Assembly (NCBI GenBank): GCA_910574965.1
Contig: CAJTDB010000007.1
Location: 62,001-126,000, forward strand
Origin: Lachnospiraceae bacterium
GTDB lineage: Bacteria > Bacillota > Clostridia > Lachnospirales > Lachnospiraceae
Length of the DNA stretch: 64,000 nt
Direction of reading: 5' to 3'
The notes below the pieces were generated by a model that saw only the letters and a list, made by a program, of their open reading frames with translations, did no database searches and was not told where the DNA came from. Numbering within the stretch: position 1 is the first letter of the stretch; each line of letters starts with the position of its first letter. A program made the position numbers and the translations under genes. Positions 42,034 through 50,117 of the stretch are shown here, one piece after another.

Positions 42034-44781
42034 TTACAGCGCGTCGATGGCTGCCTTTACAACCTCCGGACGAGCCGGGATCTTCGTAACGCGTGCACCT
42101 GTCGCATTGTAGATAGCATTCAGAATCGCCGGATGCGGAGCCGCTAACGGGCCCTCGCCGCAGCCTGCTGCGCCGTACGGTCCTAAAGGCCGCGGATGAT
42201 TCGTCTGATAGATCAGTTCTATGTCATCCGGTACATCGTTCGGATACGGAATACCGCATTTCTGAAGAGTTGTATGTTTCTTCAGATCCTCGAAGTCCTC
42301 AGACAGTGCAAGACCAATACCCTGTGCAATCGCACCCATGACCTGACCATCCACAACGATCTTGTTAATGATCGTACCGAAATCGGATACCATGGTGAAT
42401 TTCACCACTTTCACCTTACCAGTTGCCATCTCTACCCGTACTACCGGAAGTGAGATACAATACATATATACAGAGAACGGATTGCCCTGTGCAGTTTCCA
42501 TGTCACAGTCAGAACAGCCAGTTGCTACCCATTTGCCTTCATATTTCAGAGCAATGCCTTCCGCCTTCATCTCATCATATGTACGGAACGTTCCGTCCGG
42601 TTTCTTCATAGCATCCACCAGAAGCTCACATGCCACACGTGTTGCATTACCGGACATGACGTTGGAACGGGATCCGCCTGCCGGGCCGGAGTTCGGAGTA
42701 ATGCCGGTATCATTCATAACCAGCTTGATCTGCTCCGGTGTAAATCCTGCCTGACGCAGCGTCTCATGGGCATGTGTCAGCGTGCCGATATCTGCGCCCT
42801 GTCCATGGTCTTCCCAGGAGTTATAGATCGTTACGGTATTGTCTGCGTTCAGCTCTGCCCACGCCTCGGAGGAATCTACGCCGTCCAGACCGCAGCCGTA
42901 AATCCCAAGAGATACGCCAACACCATATTTGTATTTTCCATCTTCACTCTTTGTTGCATTCAGTTCTTCTGCATATGCTTTATTCGCCTGGTATTTCGGT
43001 CTTGCCAGGTTAAAGAGATCTTCCAGACAGTAAACATCCGGCTTGCAGCCATTGGGTGTTGTGGAACCTTCGGACTCTTTATAGCAGTTCATAGCACGGA
43101 ACTCAAAAGGATCAATGCCCATCTTCGCTGCCATCACATCCAGCGCAATATCTCCGCCCATAAAGGACTGCGGTGCACCGTATCCGCGGAATGCAGCACC
43201 GTATGCATGGTTCGTGCAGACAGTCTGAGATTTGTTGCGGATATTTTTAATATCCATGCCGGCTCCTACGAACTGGCTTAAACGCATGGTCAGCAGATCT
43301 CCGAACTCGGAGTACGGACCATGATCGATATAGTTGTTGCCTTCGAGAGCTAAAATCTTACCCTTCTCGTCTGCTGCCAGCTTGATGTTCATAAAGCCCG
43401 GACTTCTCTTTCCGGTATAGGTAATCATCTGATACATATCAAAGTTCAGTGCTACCGGATGTCCGGTCACCAGAGCCGCAACACCGGTCAGAGCCTCAAT
43501 CGTCGGGGAGAACTTGTAGCCGAAAGTTCCGCCTGCATGAAGCTGAACGATTCTGAGCTTCTCAGGAGCCACGCCAATGCCCTCGCAGATCATAGCATGA
43601 TGCAGATGGATTCCAATGGATTTGGAATGGATCGTCACACGGCCTTCTTCATCTGTATACGCATATGCAACATCCGGCTCGATGGGAAGATGCGGCTGAC
43701 GGGAACAGTATGCTTCCACCTCTACCACATTAGGAGCACTCTCCATGATAGGAGCCGTATCCTCGCCTTTGATACAGTTGGTCTCATAATAGACATTCGG
43801 AGTACCTGGATGAATCTCGATTGCATCAGGAGCCATAGCTTCCGGAACAGACATATAAGCCGGAAGAATTTCCAAATCCACCTTCACTGCCTTTGCCGCA
43901 GCCTTTGCATGTTCTACGGTGTCTGCACATACCATAGCGATGGCATCGCCGTACTGGAACACTTTCTCGTCGCAGAGGATCGGACGATCCCAGCCGTCTC
44001 CCTTATTGGTCGGGAACGTAATAAGACCGGTAATCCGGTTCTTGCCCGGTACGTCTTTATAGGTAATAATCTTTGCAACCCCCGGCATCTTCTCTGCTTC
44101 TGAACAGTCAATACCTTTGATGTTTGCGTGAGAAACTTCCGCCTGCACCAAAGCGATCTGAAGAGTGTCTTCCGGAAGATTCTTAATCTCGTCTGCACCG
44201 AAATTCCACTGGCCAGTCACTTTAGCCGCACCGGACGGACGTGCATAGCTGGTGCCAATAATCTTATTGTCCGTAGGAATGAACATCAGATCTTCTTTGG
44301 TCATCTCGCCTCTTAATACTTTTGCCGCATCCATAACCGCATCAATAAGCGGCTTGTAACCGGTACAACGGCAAAGATTCCGGTTCTTGTTAAACCAGTC
44401 GCGAACCTCTTCTCTTGTAGGAGAAGGATTGTTCTCAAGAAGCACTTTGGCACTCATGATAAATCCCGGCGAGCAGAAACCGCACTGTGCACAGCCATGA
44501 GCCACCCATGCAGCCTGCAGCGGATGCAGGTTGTCAAGAGTTCCGATTCCTTCGATGGTCTCAACCTTTGCGTAATCTGCTACCTTTGAAATCTTCGTGA
44601 TACAGGAACGAGTTACTTTTCCGTCCACGATCACATTACATGCACCACAGTGTCCTTCGCCGCAGCCGATCTTACAGCCGGTCAAAAGCAGACGGTCTCT
44701 GAGTACCTGCGCTAAGGACTCTGTCCCTTCCACTACGATGGTGCGCTCCGTTCCATTAATAATGAGAACTTTTTTAATCAT
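42034..44781 (-). CDS. Mop-type molybdopterin aldehyde oxidoreductase/xanthine-dehydrogenase-family enzyme
   Basis: This 915-residue single-chain molybdenum hydroxylase matches the size and layout of Desulfovibrio gigas aldehyde oxidoreductase (907). The plant-type 2Fe-2S cluster uses C40, C45, C48 and C60. The second uses C100, C103, C137 and C139 (AQCGFCSPGF, NLCRCTGY). The molybdenum domains begin near residue 175. The catalytic glutamate is probably in AAGCGEGPLAAPHP near the C-terminus. No FAD domain is present, so electrons must leave through another protein, plausibly the Fe-S protein next door. Substrate (aldehyde or purine-like heterocycle) is unclear. AGGAGG precedes the ATG. Confidence 0.93.
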   Translation of the reverse strand: MIKKVLIINGTERTIVVEGTESLAQVLRDRLLLTGCKIGCGEGHCGACNVIVDGKVTRSCITKISKVADYAKVETIEGIGTLDNLHPLQAAWVAHGCAQCGFCSPGFIMSAKVLLENNPSPTREEVRDWFNKNRNLCRCTGYKPLIDAVMDAAKVLRGEMTKEDLMFIPTDNKIIGTSYARPSGAAKVTGQWNFGADEIKNLPEDTLQIALVQAEVSHANIKGIDCSEAEKMPGVAKIITYKDVPGKNRITGLITFPTNKGDGWDRPILCDEKVFQYGDAIAMVCADTVEHAKAAAKAVKVDLEILPAYMSVPEAMAPDAIEIHPGTPNVYYETNCIKGEDTAPIMESAPNVVEVEAYCSRQPHLPIEPDVAYAYTDEEGRVTIHSKSIGIHLHHAMICEGIGVAPEKLRIVQLHAGGTFGYKFSPTIEALTGVAALVTGHPVALNFDMYQMITYTGKRSPGFMNIKLAADEKGKILALEGNNYIDHGPYSEFGDLLTMRLSQFVGAGMDIKNIRNKSQTVCTNHAYGAAFRGYGAPQSFMGGDIALDVMAAKMGIDPFEFRAMNCYKESEGSTTPNGCKPDVYCLEDLFNLARPKYQANKAYAEELNATKSEDGKYKYGVGVSLGIYGCGLDGVDSSEAWAELNADNTVTIYNSWEDHGQGADIGTLTHAHETLRQAGFTPEQIKLVMNDTGITPNSGPAGGSRSNVMSGNATRVACELLVDAMKKPDGTFRTYDEMKAEGIALKYEGKWVATGCSDCDMETAQGNPFSVYMYCISLPVVRVEMATGKVKVVKFTMVSDFGTIINKIVVDGQVMGAIAQGIGLALSEDFEDLKKHTTLQKCGIPYPNDVPDDIELIYQTNHPRPLGPYGAAGCGEGPLAAPHPAILNAIYNATGARVTKIPARPEVVKAAIDAL

Positions 44782-44947
44782 TCACATACCTCCTGATGAA
44801 AATTTTGCATCTGCACAGGCAGATACCGTTATAAAGTTCCGTTTATCATGCAAATCTTTCCTCTGTCTCACAAGACCCTCTGTTCAAACCTTTTGTCTTC
44901 TGCTAAAATAAACCTATCAATATCAAAGCAGAGTAAGGAGAAAACAG
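44782..44947. other. Divergent gap between the hydroxylase gene and a small plus-strand gene
   Basis: It must hold two promoters. A short hairpin ATCTGC-CTGT-GCAGAT lies in the hydroxylase leader near 44807-44823. I could not assign -35/-10 pairs with confidence. Confidence 0.4.
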
Positions 44948-45205
44948 ATGAGCCTGAATGAAATCCATGCACATATGGTTACACTAGAAGTTACGGACGA
45001 CAGGACCGGAGAAACATTTCGCAGGGAACTTCCCATTGAATTTCAGGAAACCGCCAACTTCCTCCGTTTAAAAGGAGAGGATATGAGCGGAAGTCCCAGC
45101 GAACTGGTCTTCATTTCCGACACAGGTATGCGCCGCCTGAAAGATTTAACCGGGCAAGGTCCGGATACCGATCCCTGCGGCACGCATAGTCAAAATGCAC
45201 AATAA
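44948..45205 (+). CDS. Small acidic protein of unknown function
   Basis: This 85-residue protein starts MSLNEIHAHMVTLEVTDDRT and includes FRRELPIEFQETANFLRLKG and SELVFISDTGMRRL. I do not recognise it. AAGGAG at the proper distance and codon use support translation. It is divergent from the Mop-type hydroxylase gene, which could mean a regulatory or accessory link, but there is no direct evidence. There is no signal peptide, membrane helix or conserved cysteine pair. Confidence 0.7.
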   Translation: MSLNEIHAHMVTLEVTDDRTGETFRRELPIEFQETANFLRLKGEDMSGSPSELVFISDTGMRRLKDLTGQGPDTDPCGTHSQNAQ

Positions 45206-45303
45206 CTTTTTTTGTTATAAAACAAGTATAGTCCATTTGCACCAAATAATCAACGTTATCGGGGCACTTTTATTATTTTAATTTGAGAATAATAAAAATG
45301 TCC

Positions 45304-45343
45304 GGAAGAGTTTTTCTCCATGGCAGTGGAGGAAAACGCTTCC
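45304..45343 (+). other. Strong hairpin in the leader of the TylF-like gene
   Basis: GGAAG-a-GTTTTTCTCCA pairs with TGGAGGAAAAC-g-CTTCC around TGGCAG, about 55 nt before the start codon at 45399. There is no T-tract, so it is not a simple terminator. Confidence 0.55.
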
Positions 45344-45398
45344 AGCCTACAGGATATCTCAGTGACAGATACGGAACCCCCATAGAGGTACACTTATT

Positions 45399-46247
45399 AT
45401 GAAGATTATTTTATTCGGAAGCGGACAGGGCGGACAGATGGCTGCTGAATGGCTGCCGGCAGACTGGGAACTTCTCGCCTTTGCAGACAATGCGCCCAAA
45501 AAATGGGGCACTTTTTTAGGGAAAATCCCCATCATAGCTCCTAACCAAATCCCGGCCCTTGCACCAGATCTGGTCTTTATCACTGTTTTAAACCGGGAAG
45601 CTGCAGATTCTATGAAAGTGCAGCTTCAAGAAGCCGGATACACCAAAGCTGTACAGACTCTCAGCCCATTCCGTTCGGTCATGGATCTTCGTCTGGCCCA
45701 TCTGCGGCTGCTGGCCCGTGAGATCAATGCCCGGAAACTTCCGGGAGCCGTTGCCGAGCTCGGAGTCTATCAGGGTGCTTTTGCCGCGGAGATCAACCGC
45801 CTTTTTTCAGACCGCACACTATATCTGTTTGACACTTTCACCGGCTTTTCTCAGGCGGATGTAGAGGCAGAGCGAAACAGAACTCTGGGAACAAAAGCCT
45901 CGGCAGGCGATTTTCGGGACACCAGCATCCAGCAGGTGCGCTCCCGGCTCCCTTACCCTGAGCAGGCCATCTTCTGCCCCGGACATTTCCCGGAAACCCT
46001 TCCTGATGATCTGCCGCCTATGGCATTTGTAAGTCTGGACCCGGATCTCTATGAACCGACTCTGGCCGGTCTTCGTGCTTTCTGGCCAAAACTGGTTCCT
46101 GGGGGCGTCCTTTTGATCCACGATTATAACAGTGCACAGTTTCAGGGCACCGGACAGGCCGTACGTACTTTCTGCGAAGAACACCATTTGATGGTTCTGC
46201 CCCTGCCGGATCTGCATGGAAGTGCTGTTTTGATGAAGCAGTTTTAA
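45399..46247 (+). CDS. TylF/MycF-like O-methyltransferase with N-terminal Rossmann-type domain
   Basis: This 282-residue protein begins with a small Rossmann-like domain (MKIILFGSGQGGQMAAEWLP, LLAFADNAPKKWG, about residues 1-85) like those in sugar-nucleotide-modifying proteins. A TylF/MycF/NovP-type methyltransferase domain follows from about residue 110, with AVAELGVYQGAFAAEINRLF, LYLFDTFTGF and VSLDPDLYEPTLAGLRAFW plus HDYNSAQFQGTGQAV. Such domains methylate sugar hydroxyls, but in isolated gut-bacterial copies the substrate is unknown. It is a lone plus-strand gene with its own hairpin leader. Confidence 0.85.
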   Translation: MKIILFGSGQGGQMAAEWLPADWELLAFADNAPKKWGTFLGKIPIIAPNQIPALAPDLVFITVLNREAADSMKVQLQEAGYTKAVQTLSPFRSVMDLRLAHLRLLAREINARKLPGAVAELGVYQGAFAAEINRLFSDRTLYLFDTFTGFSQADVEAERNRTLGTKASAGDFRDTSIQQVRSRLPYPEQAIFCPGHFPETLPDDLPPMAFVSLDPDLYEPTLAGLRAFWPKLVPGGVLLIHDYNSAQFQGTGQAVRTFCEEHHLMVLPLPDLHGSAVLMKQF

Positions 46248-46254
46248 CCATGAG

Positions 46255-46283
46255 AAAAGGGGCCGCACCTCTGCGCCCCTTTT
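46255..46283. terminator. Bidirectional terminator between convergent genes
   Basis: AAAAGGGGC pairs with GCCCCTTTT around a short loop, so either strand ends in a T-tract. It separates the TylF-like gene and the DUF4349 lipoprotein gene. Confidence 0.75.
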
Positions 46284-46302
46284 ACACCGATTTTCAAATA
46301 TG

Positions 46303-47262
46303 TTATTCATCGTCCTTCGGATCTTGTATCTTTCTCTTTCCCCAGACGACCGTCTTTTCCCCCTTTTTTCTATAAAAGATTTTCCGAATCACAAGCACAA
46401 TCACGCCGATAAATACCGCCCATACTGCAAGGATCGGCAGTGCGCCAATAAGCGATATAACAAATTCCCGAAGTCCTCTGCCCACATTGTATAAATTGGT
46501 CCCAAACCGGTCCGAAATCTCCTCAAAGAAGGACTTCTCTCCCACCTCCGTAATCCGTTCTACTTCTGTAATTGTCATATGGACGGTGCTGTAGTTGATC
46601 TGGTTATCCAGGATACGCTTCTGGCTTCCATAGTTCTCCAGCTCATAACGCACCTCAGAAAGCCGACTCTCAATGGTCAGAAGGTCTTCCAGGTTGTCTG
46701 CCTTCTCCAGAAGCTCCAAAAGCCGCTCCTGCTCGGTCTCCAGGGCCTTCTGGTGACTTTCCACATCCACATACTGAAGCGTCACATCTTCGACGCCCTC
46801 ACTTTTGTAGGTCACATTGCCAAGTCCGCTGATGACCTCGACAAACTCATCCAGACGCTCCGCCGGAATACGTGCTGTAAGTTCCGAACTTCTGGTGCTG
46901 CTGTAATTGTAACTGTTTCCCCATACAGAAGAATTTTCGATGTAGCCCCCTGTCTCCTGGATCTTCTTCCGTACCCCGTCCAAAAGTGCGTCGAACTCCT
47001 TTGTCTGCATCTCCAGACGTACAGTCTTAATCAGTTTGCGCCCATTATTTACGACAGGATCAATGCCGCTTTCCGAAGCGGCACCTCCGGCATCGTAGTT
47101 GTCTTCTGCTGCTGCCGCCTCCTCCGGCATAGAAACCGCGGTATCCGCCGTTGCCCCTGCTGCCATCTCATTGGACATGCTCTTTCCGCCCCCGCAGCCG
47201 GTCACTGCAAGGAGAAGCATTCCCGCTAATCCAAGTGCCATTGCCCTATATTTCTTTTTCAT
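46303..47262 (-). CDS. DUF4349 lipoprotein
   Basis: This 319-residue membrane protein has a lipoprotein signal ending LAVTGCGGG. A low-complexity alanine/glutamate linker (about residues 30-65) precedes a DUF4349 domain with coiled-coil stretch (ALETEQERLLELLEKADNLEDLL). A transmembrane helix near residues 270-295 (LIGALPILAVWAVFIGVIVL) is followed by a basic cytoplasmic tail. Such proteins are common third genes in ECF sigma operons of Clostridia; function is unknown. Its AGGAGG adjoins the tail of structured repeat B. Confidence 0.88.
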   Translation of the reverse strand: MKKKYRAMALGLAGMLLLAVTGCGGGKSMSNEMAAGATADTAVSMPEEAAAAEDNYDAGGAASESGIDPVVNNGRKLIKTVRLEMQTKEFDALLDGVRKKIQETGGYIENSSVWGNSYNYSSTRSSELTARIPAERLDEFVEVISGLGNVTYKSEGVEDVTLQYVDVESHQKALETEQERLLELLEKADNLEDLLTIESRLSEVRYELENYGSQKRILDNQINYSTVHMTITEVERITEVGEKSFFEEISDRFGTNLYNVGRGLREFVISLIGALPILAVWAVFIGVIVLVIRKIFYRKKGEKTVVWGKRKIQDPKDDE

Positions 47263-47274
47263 ACTCTTCCTCCT

Positions 47275-47405
47275 AATTATAGTTCTGCAAGACCGTCTTC
47301 AAGGTCACTTCTACAGATAGATTTCCAGTCCCTTACGCGACTAGAATTCTATCTTGGCCTTGATGACGGTCTTGCTGTTTATAGTTCCGCAAGACCGTCT
47401 TCAAG
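47275..47405 (-). repeat. Structured repeat B: one full 102-nt unit plus a partial arm
   Basis: The tails at 47278 and 47380 are 102 nt apart. On the minus strand the outer stem is GCAAGACCGTC / GACGGTCTTGC (extended by CAAGG/CCTTG). The inner stem is AGATAGAATTCTAGTC / GACTGGAAATCTATCT with a CGTAAG tip, and GTAGAAG is single-stranded. The tail GAACTATAATTAGGAGG runs into the ribosome-binding site of the DUF4349 gene. An extra copy of the 3' arm and tail at 47380-47405 marks a truncated neighbour unit. The sequence of both stems is unrelated to arrays A and C. Confidence 0.85.
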
Positions 47406-47411
47406 ACTCTT

Positions 47412-48260
47412 TCAATTCCTTTCCGTTTCCTCCATTGTTTTCTTAAATACTTCCCCAAACGTAAATTCAACGCCGAGCACATCCTGTTCCACGTAGGTGA
47501 CAAGGCGGTACTGGCTGGCATCATAATCTATCTGGTATTTTGACAGATCAATCTCTTCGTCCACTGCCATACCGGCTTCCAGTGTCAGCCACTCACCTTC
47601 GGTCTCTTTCTCTGCCGGAATCCGGTACCACGCATCCTCAAGCCATACCTCCAGATCATATCGGTTCAGATAACGAATATCCTCCTCCCCTACATTTCCG
47701 ATGGTCAGCATCAGGACCGGATTTTCCTCATCCAGTACCGGGCAGTTTACCAGTGTCGTTACGCCCTCTAAGCTCTCCGGCACGTCCTGTATTTCTGCAG
47801 GATAGACGGTCCTTCCGCAGTACACCTGACCGCCTTCGGCTGTGGTCAGATCCGAGGTTTCCTCCTGCAAAGTGCCGCTCTCCTCTGCCGCCTGTTCGTT
47901 GCCTTCTCCTGCATCTTCTGCTTCACCTGCCGCAGAATCAAAAGCCTGTGACTCATCTATTTCCGCAGGCGCCGCATCTTTCGATCCGATCTGGCCGCTC
48001 ACCTGATAGAAAAGCCACCCGCATACACAAAACACAAGAATACATGCCGCCCATTGTCCATACCTGGGTAAAAAATGTCTCTGAATCTCCTTTTCTCCGG
48101 ACCTATGAGAGATCTCCTCCAAAAGCTTCTGCATGGCCTGTTCAAAAGATTCTGAAAAACGATGCTTTCTGGCAATCTCTCTTTCCGGCGGGACAAAGCT
48201 CAGATCTTCCTCCAGACATTCTTCCAAAACCTGCACCAGCAGTTCTTCCTGCTTATTCAA
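47412..48260 (-). CDS. Membrane anti-sigma-factor-like protein with Ig-like C-terminus
   Basis: This 282-residue protein has a cytoplasmic N-terminus of about 68 residues, one transmembrane helix (about 70-88, WAACILVFCVCGWLFYQV), an acidic linker and a C-terminal Ig-like domain. The latter includes ENPVLMLTIGNVGEEDIRYL and YDLEVWLEDAWYRIPAEKE. It starts 8 nt inside the sigma factor gene, the usual position of a cognate anti-sigma factor, so it probably binds that sigma factor until an external signal reaches the Ig-like domain. No zinc anti-sigma motif is present. Confidence 0.8.
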   Translation of the reverse strand: MNKQEELLVQVLEECLEEDLSFVPPEREIARKHRFSESFEQAMQKLLEEISHRSGEKEIQRHFLPRYGQWAACILVFCVCGWLFYQVSGQIGSKDAAPAEIDESQAFDSAAGEAEDAGEGNEQAAEESGTLQEETSDLTTAEGGQVYCGRTVYPAEIQDVPESLEGVTTLVNCPVLDEENPVLMLTIGNVGEEDIRYLNRYDLEVWLEDAWYRIPAEKETEGEWLTLEAGMAVDEEIDLSKYQIDYDASQYRLVTYVEQDVLGVEFTFGEVFKKTMEETERN

Positions 48261-48798
48261 GACAGCCGACCTCCTTCTGAATCATTTTCTGCAGTTTCTT
48301 CCTCGCCCGAAAATAACGCACATTTACATTTTTGGCAGAAATTCCGAGAATATCCCCGATCTGGGCATCTCCCATCTGGTACATATACTTGTATTCAAAG
48401 ATGACCCGATAGCTGTCCTCTAGTTCCAGGATACAGGAGATCAGATGATGATAATTTTCCTTCACCAGATACTGTTCCAGTATATCTCCTTCGCCTTTTT
48501 CAGAAACCAGATACTTCTCCAGCTCTTCCTCCGGTCCGCGCTTTCTCAGAATATCCACTGCTTTGCTTCGAACGATAGTTGCCAGAAATTTCCTTGTCCT
48601 GGGACTATGTACATCCTCCACCTGATCCAGATGTCTGGTCAGTGCAAGAAATGCCTCCTGCACCGCATCCTCGGCCAAATGTTCATCCTGCAGCTTCTGA
48701 TTGGCCACATACCACATAAAATGCCGGTACTGGTCATAGATCTCCGTAAATTTCTCCTGTTCCTCCGGACTGTCCAGAAGTGCCAGAAACAGAAACAT
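48253..48798 (-). CDS. ECF-type RNA polymerase sigma factor
   Basis: This 181-residue sigma-70-family factor has region 2 (YDQYRHFMWYVANQKLQDEHLA then EDAVQEAFLAL) and region 4 (LELEDSYRVIFEYKYM, GDAQIGDILGISAKNVNVRYFRARKKL). AGGAGG precedes the ATG by 7 nt. It heads a three-gene operon with an anti-sigma-like protein and a DUF4349 lipoprotein. TTAAG repeats directly upstream suggest it is under the control of a response regulator. Confidence 0.92.
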   Translation of the reverse strand: MFLFLALLDSPEEQEKFTEIYDQYRHFMWYVANQKLQDEHLAEDAVQEAFLALTRHLDQVEDVHSPRTRKFLATIVRSKAVDILRKRGPEEELEKYLVSEKGEGDILEQYLVKENYHHLISCILELEDSYRVIFEYKYMYQMGDAQIGDILGISAKNVNVRYFRARKKLQKMIQKEVGCLE

Positions 48799-48851
48799 AA
48801 TTTATCCTCCTGGTAAATGCATTTACATTCATATAAACGCAGTTTTTCTTT

Positions 48852-48907
48852 ATTTTACTACAACATCAGGAGAAAATCTTCTTAAATCTTCTTAAAAGTT
48901 TCTTAAT
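48852..48907 (-). promoter_or_regulatory. ECF operon promoter with three TTAAG direct repeats
   Basis: On the minus strand ATTAAG, TTTAAG and TTTAAG stand at 11- and 10-nt spacing (48902-48907, 48891-48896, 48881-48886), one helical turn apart. They end just above a TAAAAT (48852-48857) without a good -35. This is the layout of an OmpR-family response-regulator site (it resembles the CiaR consensus TTTAAG-N5-TTTAAG). Confidence 0.6.
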
Positions 48908-48912
48908 GATGG

Positions 48913-48936
48913 AAAAGAACCGCTTTTCAGCGGCTC
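48913..48936 (-). terminator. Terminator after the TetR gene
   Basis: GAGCCGCT and AGCGGTTC pair around GAAA and are followed by TTTT on the minus strand, 12 nt after the TetR stop codon. Confidence 0.75.
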
Positions 48937-48947
48937 CCTGTCCTTTT

Positions 48948-49502
48948 TCATTCCTCCAAAAGCATTTGTTTTATCGTACTGACATAATATTCTGCCGTCT
49001 GCTTCTCAAAAGGAATCACCCTTGACCACATCCGCAGCCCCTGATAATAATACAGAATCAGTTCAGACATCTGCCCTGCATCCACCGGTTTAAATTCCCC
49101 CGTTTTCATCCCATATTCCAGCAAATGCATCCAGCGTTTTTTCGCTCCGGCATGGATCTCGGCAAAAAACGTTTCATTTCCAAGACTGGCATACTCATAA
49201 ATTGCAAGACTTAAGGAACGCTCTTTGTCCATAATTTCGGTTCTTAGTGTCTCAAGCAGATGTTCCAGAACAGTCCTTGCACTGCTCTCTCCTTCCATCT
49301 TATTGGCAGCCGCATATTCTTCGACCAGAATCTCGGAAAAGATCTGTCCCGTTCCGGAGTAATATCTGTAAAGCCCTCCTCTGCTCAGTCCCGTTCTCTC
49401 ACAAATATCAGACATCGTCACCGCCTGAAAGCCCTTCTCTGCAAACAGCCGGCGGGCCTGCTGCCGGATCTTCTCTTTCGTCTTCGTTCCTTTCCCGCCC
49501 AT
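48948..49502 (-). CDS. TetR family transcriptional regulator
   Basis: This 184-residue repressor-type protein has the TetR helix-turn-helix at residues about 5-55 (KEKIRQQARRLFAEKGFQAV, MSDICERTGLSRGGLYRYY). The ligand domain is divergent, as usual. The start at 49502 follows AGAGGA and is 1 nt after the acetyltransferase stop. The upstream operon promoter contains an 18-bp-armed inverted repeat spanning the -10 and spacer, a good candidate operator for autoregulation. Confidence 0.92.
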   Translation of the reverse strand: MGGKGTKTKEKIRQQARRLFAEKGFQAVTMSDICERTGLSRGGLYRYYSGTGQIFSEILVEEYAAANKMEGESSARTVLEHLLETLRTEIMDKERSLSLAIYEYASLGNETFFAEIHAGAKKRWMHLLEYGMKTGEFKPVDAGQMSELILYYYQGLRMWSRVIPFEKQTAEYYVSTIKQMLLEE

Positions 49503-49503
49503 G

Positions 49504-50025
49504 TCAGTCCTCTGCTTCTTCCCTAAGAAGCGCATACATGCAATAAGAATGTATCTCTTTGTTTTTAAAGATACCGTTTCTCATTGTTCCTTCATATGTA
49601 AATCCCGCTTTTTCCAGAACCCTTCTTGATCCTGTATTATGTGCAAAAGGTTCTGCATAAATTCGTACAATGTCAAAGACGGCAAAGGCTTCTTTGCAGA
49701 TCCTCTTTACAGCCTCAGACATGATCCCTCTGCGCCAGTACTCTTCGGAAAGCCAATACCCAAGCTCTGCGGATTTTTCATACACATCTTCCTTCACTGT
49801 AATTCCAATACTGCCCACCGGTTTTTTGTCCACCTCAATGGCCCGGTCCATTCGGTTTCCTCCTGCATGGGCAATGCAGTCGTTGATATACCAAAGAGCA
49901 TCTTCCAGCGTATATGGACTGGGAAATATATTGCGCAGATTTCTGGCAATGTTCGGGTTATCCGCCGCCTGCACCAAAGCTTTTGCATCCTCTGTTCTCC
50001 ACATTCTCAACTGAAATTCCTGCAT
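49504..50025 (-). CDS. GNAT acetyltransferase (RimJ/RimL-like)
   Basis: This 173-residue N-acetyltransferase has the acetyl-CoA pocket ELGYWLSEEYWRRGIMSEAV and RIYAEPFAHNTGSRRVLEKAGF, the typical motifs A and B of RimJ/RimL/SpeG-like GNAT proteins. The target may be a ribosomal protein N-terminus, a polyamine or a small toxic amine. It is co-transcribed with a TetR regulator from a consensus promoter, so it is likely induced by a small molecule. AGGAGA precedes the ATG. Confidence 0.9.
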   Translation of the reverse strand: MQEFQLRMWRTEDAKALVQAADNPNIARNLRNIFPSPYTLEDALWYINDCIAHAGGNRMDRAIEVDKKPVGSIGITVKEDVYEKSAELGYWLSEEYWRRGIMSEAVKRICKEAFAVFDIVRIYAEPFAHNTGSRRVLEKAGFTYEGTMRNGIFKNKEIHSYCMYALLREEAED

Positions 50026-50043
50026 GATTTTTCTCTCCTTTCA

Positions 50044-50096
50044 AAAAGCGACATCAGTGTCTTTTTATTATACGACACCGATGCCGCTTTTGTCAA
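50044..50096 (-). promoter_or_regulatory. Consensus promoter with embedded inverted repeat (TetR operator candidate)
   Basis: On the minus strand TTGACA and TATAAT (50067-50072) are 18 nt apart, matching consensus perfectly. Arms at 50044-50061 and 50074-50091 (AAAAGCGGCATCGGTGTC / GACACTGATGTCGCTTTT, 16 of 18 matching) flank a 12-nt centre with the -10, so the -10 and spacer lie within the palindrome. A repressor bound there would block polymerase. In RNA the repeat could also form a terminator for the upstream RsiV-like gene. The GNAT-TetR operon follows. Confidence 0.75.
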
Positions 50097-50117
50097 GCAT
50101 TCACCTTTTTCATTTTT

